The notes under the pieces were generated by a model, which made no database searches, had not been told where the DNA came from, and saw nothing but the letters and a program-made list of their open reading frames with translations. This document shows, in pieces, positions 62,484 to 64,000 of a stretch of 64,000 nucleotides of DNA. Origin of the DNA: Siderastrea siderea (taxonomy: Eukaryota > Cnidaria > Anthozoa > Scleractinia > Rhizangiidae). Location: NCBI GenBank assembly GCA_964030785.1, contig OZ034970.1:36866401-36930400 (forward strand). Reading direction: 5' to 3'. The position numbers were made by a program, and so were the translations under genes. The first letter of the stretch is position 1. Every line of letters starts with the position of its first letter.

Positions 62484-63557
62484 GAGATAAAGGCTTTAAT
62501 AGATCGGATCGTCGGCGCGTGGAAATTGAAGTTGGGAAAAAATATCACACGCCACTATTTGCCTAAGGGTTTAACAGTGTTATTTATTTTTACCTGTCAT
62601 AGCAATCTTAGTAAATGAACTACTAAGAAAAATGATTAAATGTCAAGTTATTATTTTTACGCAGCGAATAAGGCAAGCGAAAGCTTCGTTTCCTCGGCGG
62701 TCCGCATGTTGTTGTTGAGCAGCGGAAAATTTTCCTTGTGGCTTTTAATTTTGACTACAAATATTTAGATTCCGGTCACACAAGGCCTCCAGTTCTTGAA
62801 AAAAAAATTTTTTGATTTATTTCACTTCTTTCGGCTCAGAAAAAGAATTCTATAAAAACTGTTTAAAATATTTAGCAGCGCCAAGCACTTGTGTTTCAAT
62901 GTGTTGAGTGACCACTGTACTATGATAGACATGATAAGCTGCCTGCCAGCTGATTACAACAATTACGGTTTTTCAAGAAAGTTTCCCAGACCATGCCAAG
63001 AATGGCCAAAAATTTCAATGCTCTTTTTTATAATATATAATGAACATAAACAACGGCAGACAAAGTATCGCTTCTTTTATTTTCTCCCACAGCAACAGTA
63101 ATATCGATCGACCCATGGTTGACAATTCGCGAGCATCAAAGTCTAAAGTTTTCATAGGTGTTTTGTCTAAATTTCCACAGCTTAAAAGATCAATTCTTCG
63201 AATAGCCATGTCTATTTTGCTACAGGTTTACAGTGGATAAATGTTACACAACCTATCTTGGAATGGACAACTTTATGATCGCTGGATAGCGGCTGAACAG
63301 CTGGCTGGATCGGCGCTATCCAAGCTTTGAACAACTGAGATGAAGCGATAAATTTTATCCACCGGACAGCGACTTATCCGTTGAAAAAGAGTTATCCACT
63401 TTTTGAGCAACTGGGGCCTGAACTACAATCATTGTCTAAGCATATTTCGCTTATGTTTTGAACTCCCGCCAAATAACTCAAATAATATGGCGAGAAAAAA
63501 AAATTTTTAACAGTTTGTTGACAACATTATTAGTTGAAACCTCACATCAGTTCTTAC
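62484..63557. other. Sequence between LINE tail and the minus-strand exon
   Basis: Contains a member of the 18124-type MITE family (about 63225-63420: 'agtggataaa' and 'gagcaactggggcc' ends). No exon following the one at 63558-63680 was found. Confidence 0.45.
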
Positions 63558-63680
63558 ATCGTACGGTAAGAAAAATTCTTCATTTGCCGAATGAAGCGAA
63601 TCCTCAGAGGCTTCGGAAGCTAAAGACTGTTCCGAATCGTAGAAATACTCTTCGGAGGTTTCGCAGTCGACGGTAGACAT
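63558..63680 (-). CDS. Candidate first coding exon, acidic N-terminus
   Basis: Minus-strand ATG at 63680, 41 codons, ending in phase 0 at a gtaaga donor: MSTVDCETSEEYFYDSEQSL then ASEASEDSLHSANEEFFLPY-D. The acidic Ser/Glu/Tyr composition with a closing aromatic-Pro-Tyr motif resembles N-termini of a lineage-expanded cnidarian protein family that often carries a cysteine-rich domain downstream; that link is a guess. The region before the ATG shares a CRE-like block with the THAP pseudogene. The rest of the gene was not found in the window. Confidence 0.45.
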
Positions 63681-64000
63681 CTTCAGTCAAAACACAAGGA
63701 AACGCGACTGAGGTGAGCCTCTGACGTCACAAGCTATTAAATTGCGCAATCACCCAGGAACACGTTTTCAGTAATGGCGGACACATTTTACGCGACTTTG
63801 GAGCTAAAAAAAAGTAGGATGGAAGGTTTGTTGTTCAGTTTTCTGGAGAAATATGAACAAAACGCGATATTCTGCGACAGAATTTGGCCGAAATAAACCT
63901 ATGAATTTTCGTCCCAGTGGCACTTAAGTCACAACGCATATTAAACAACGCGTTGAGAACGTCAAAATTAGCTATATAGTTTATGCCCATTTATCTCGAA

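Overview
The window is eukaryotic nuclear DNA, most likely from a hexacoral (stony coral or sea anemone). Genes are split by long introns with GT-AG borders, and introns and spacers are packed with short inverted-repeat transposons (MITEs), tRNA-headed SINEs and microsatellites. The encoded protein architecture (one secreted-type chain joining LamG, SEA-like and ten FN3 domains to a receptor-like core) also looks cnidarian. The organism is inferred from this style only.

Minus strand, about 36 kb down to 2.9 kb: one large gene. I assembled 17 exons by splice sites and phase. They join into one continuous frame of 4,542 nt (1,514 codons): signal peptide, LamG/concanavalin-like domain, a three-exon SEA-like domain, ten fibronectin type III domains, then a module resembling the first half of an ionotropic glutamate receptor-type ligand-binding domain running into a transmembrane helix. 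The open frame ends at a splice donor, so the 3' part (expected pore and second lobe) lies left of the window. A short first exon near 35.97 kb is a weaker proposal.

Plus strand, 40.13-50.88 kb: a complete ten-exon lamin B receptor (LBR) gene encoding 594 residues: Tudor domain, arginine/serine-rich linker, then the membrane-bound delta(14)-sterol reductase domain with a near-complete C-terminal signature. The two genes are head to head, with about 4 kb of transposon-rich spacer.

50.9-64 kb: mostly repeats plus fragments. There is a candidate C-terminal part of a single-pass membrane protein (55.6-56.5 kb) whose frame stops at the edge of a 69-bp hairpin; a 1.5-kb TIR element holding an acidic-repeat minisatellite; a broken THAP-domain reading frame; the 3' end of a LINE; and a plausible first coding exon on the minus strand at 63.6 kb.

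Repeats dominate the rest: at least fifteen TIR/MITE elements (one nested pair, one inside a 106-bp satellite), several tRNA-derived SINEs, relics carrying a CTGAWGA...GAAAC motif typical of Penelope-like elements, and large tetranucleotide arrays inside the FN3 gene introns.
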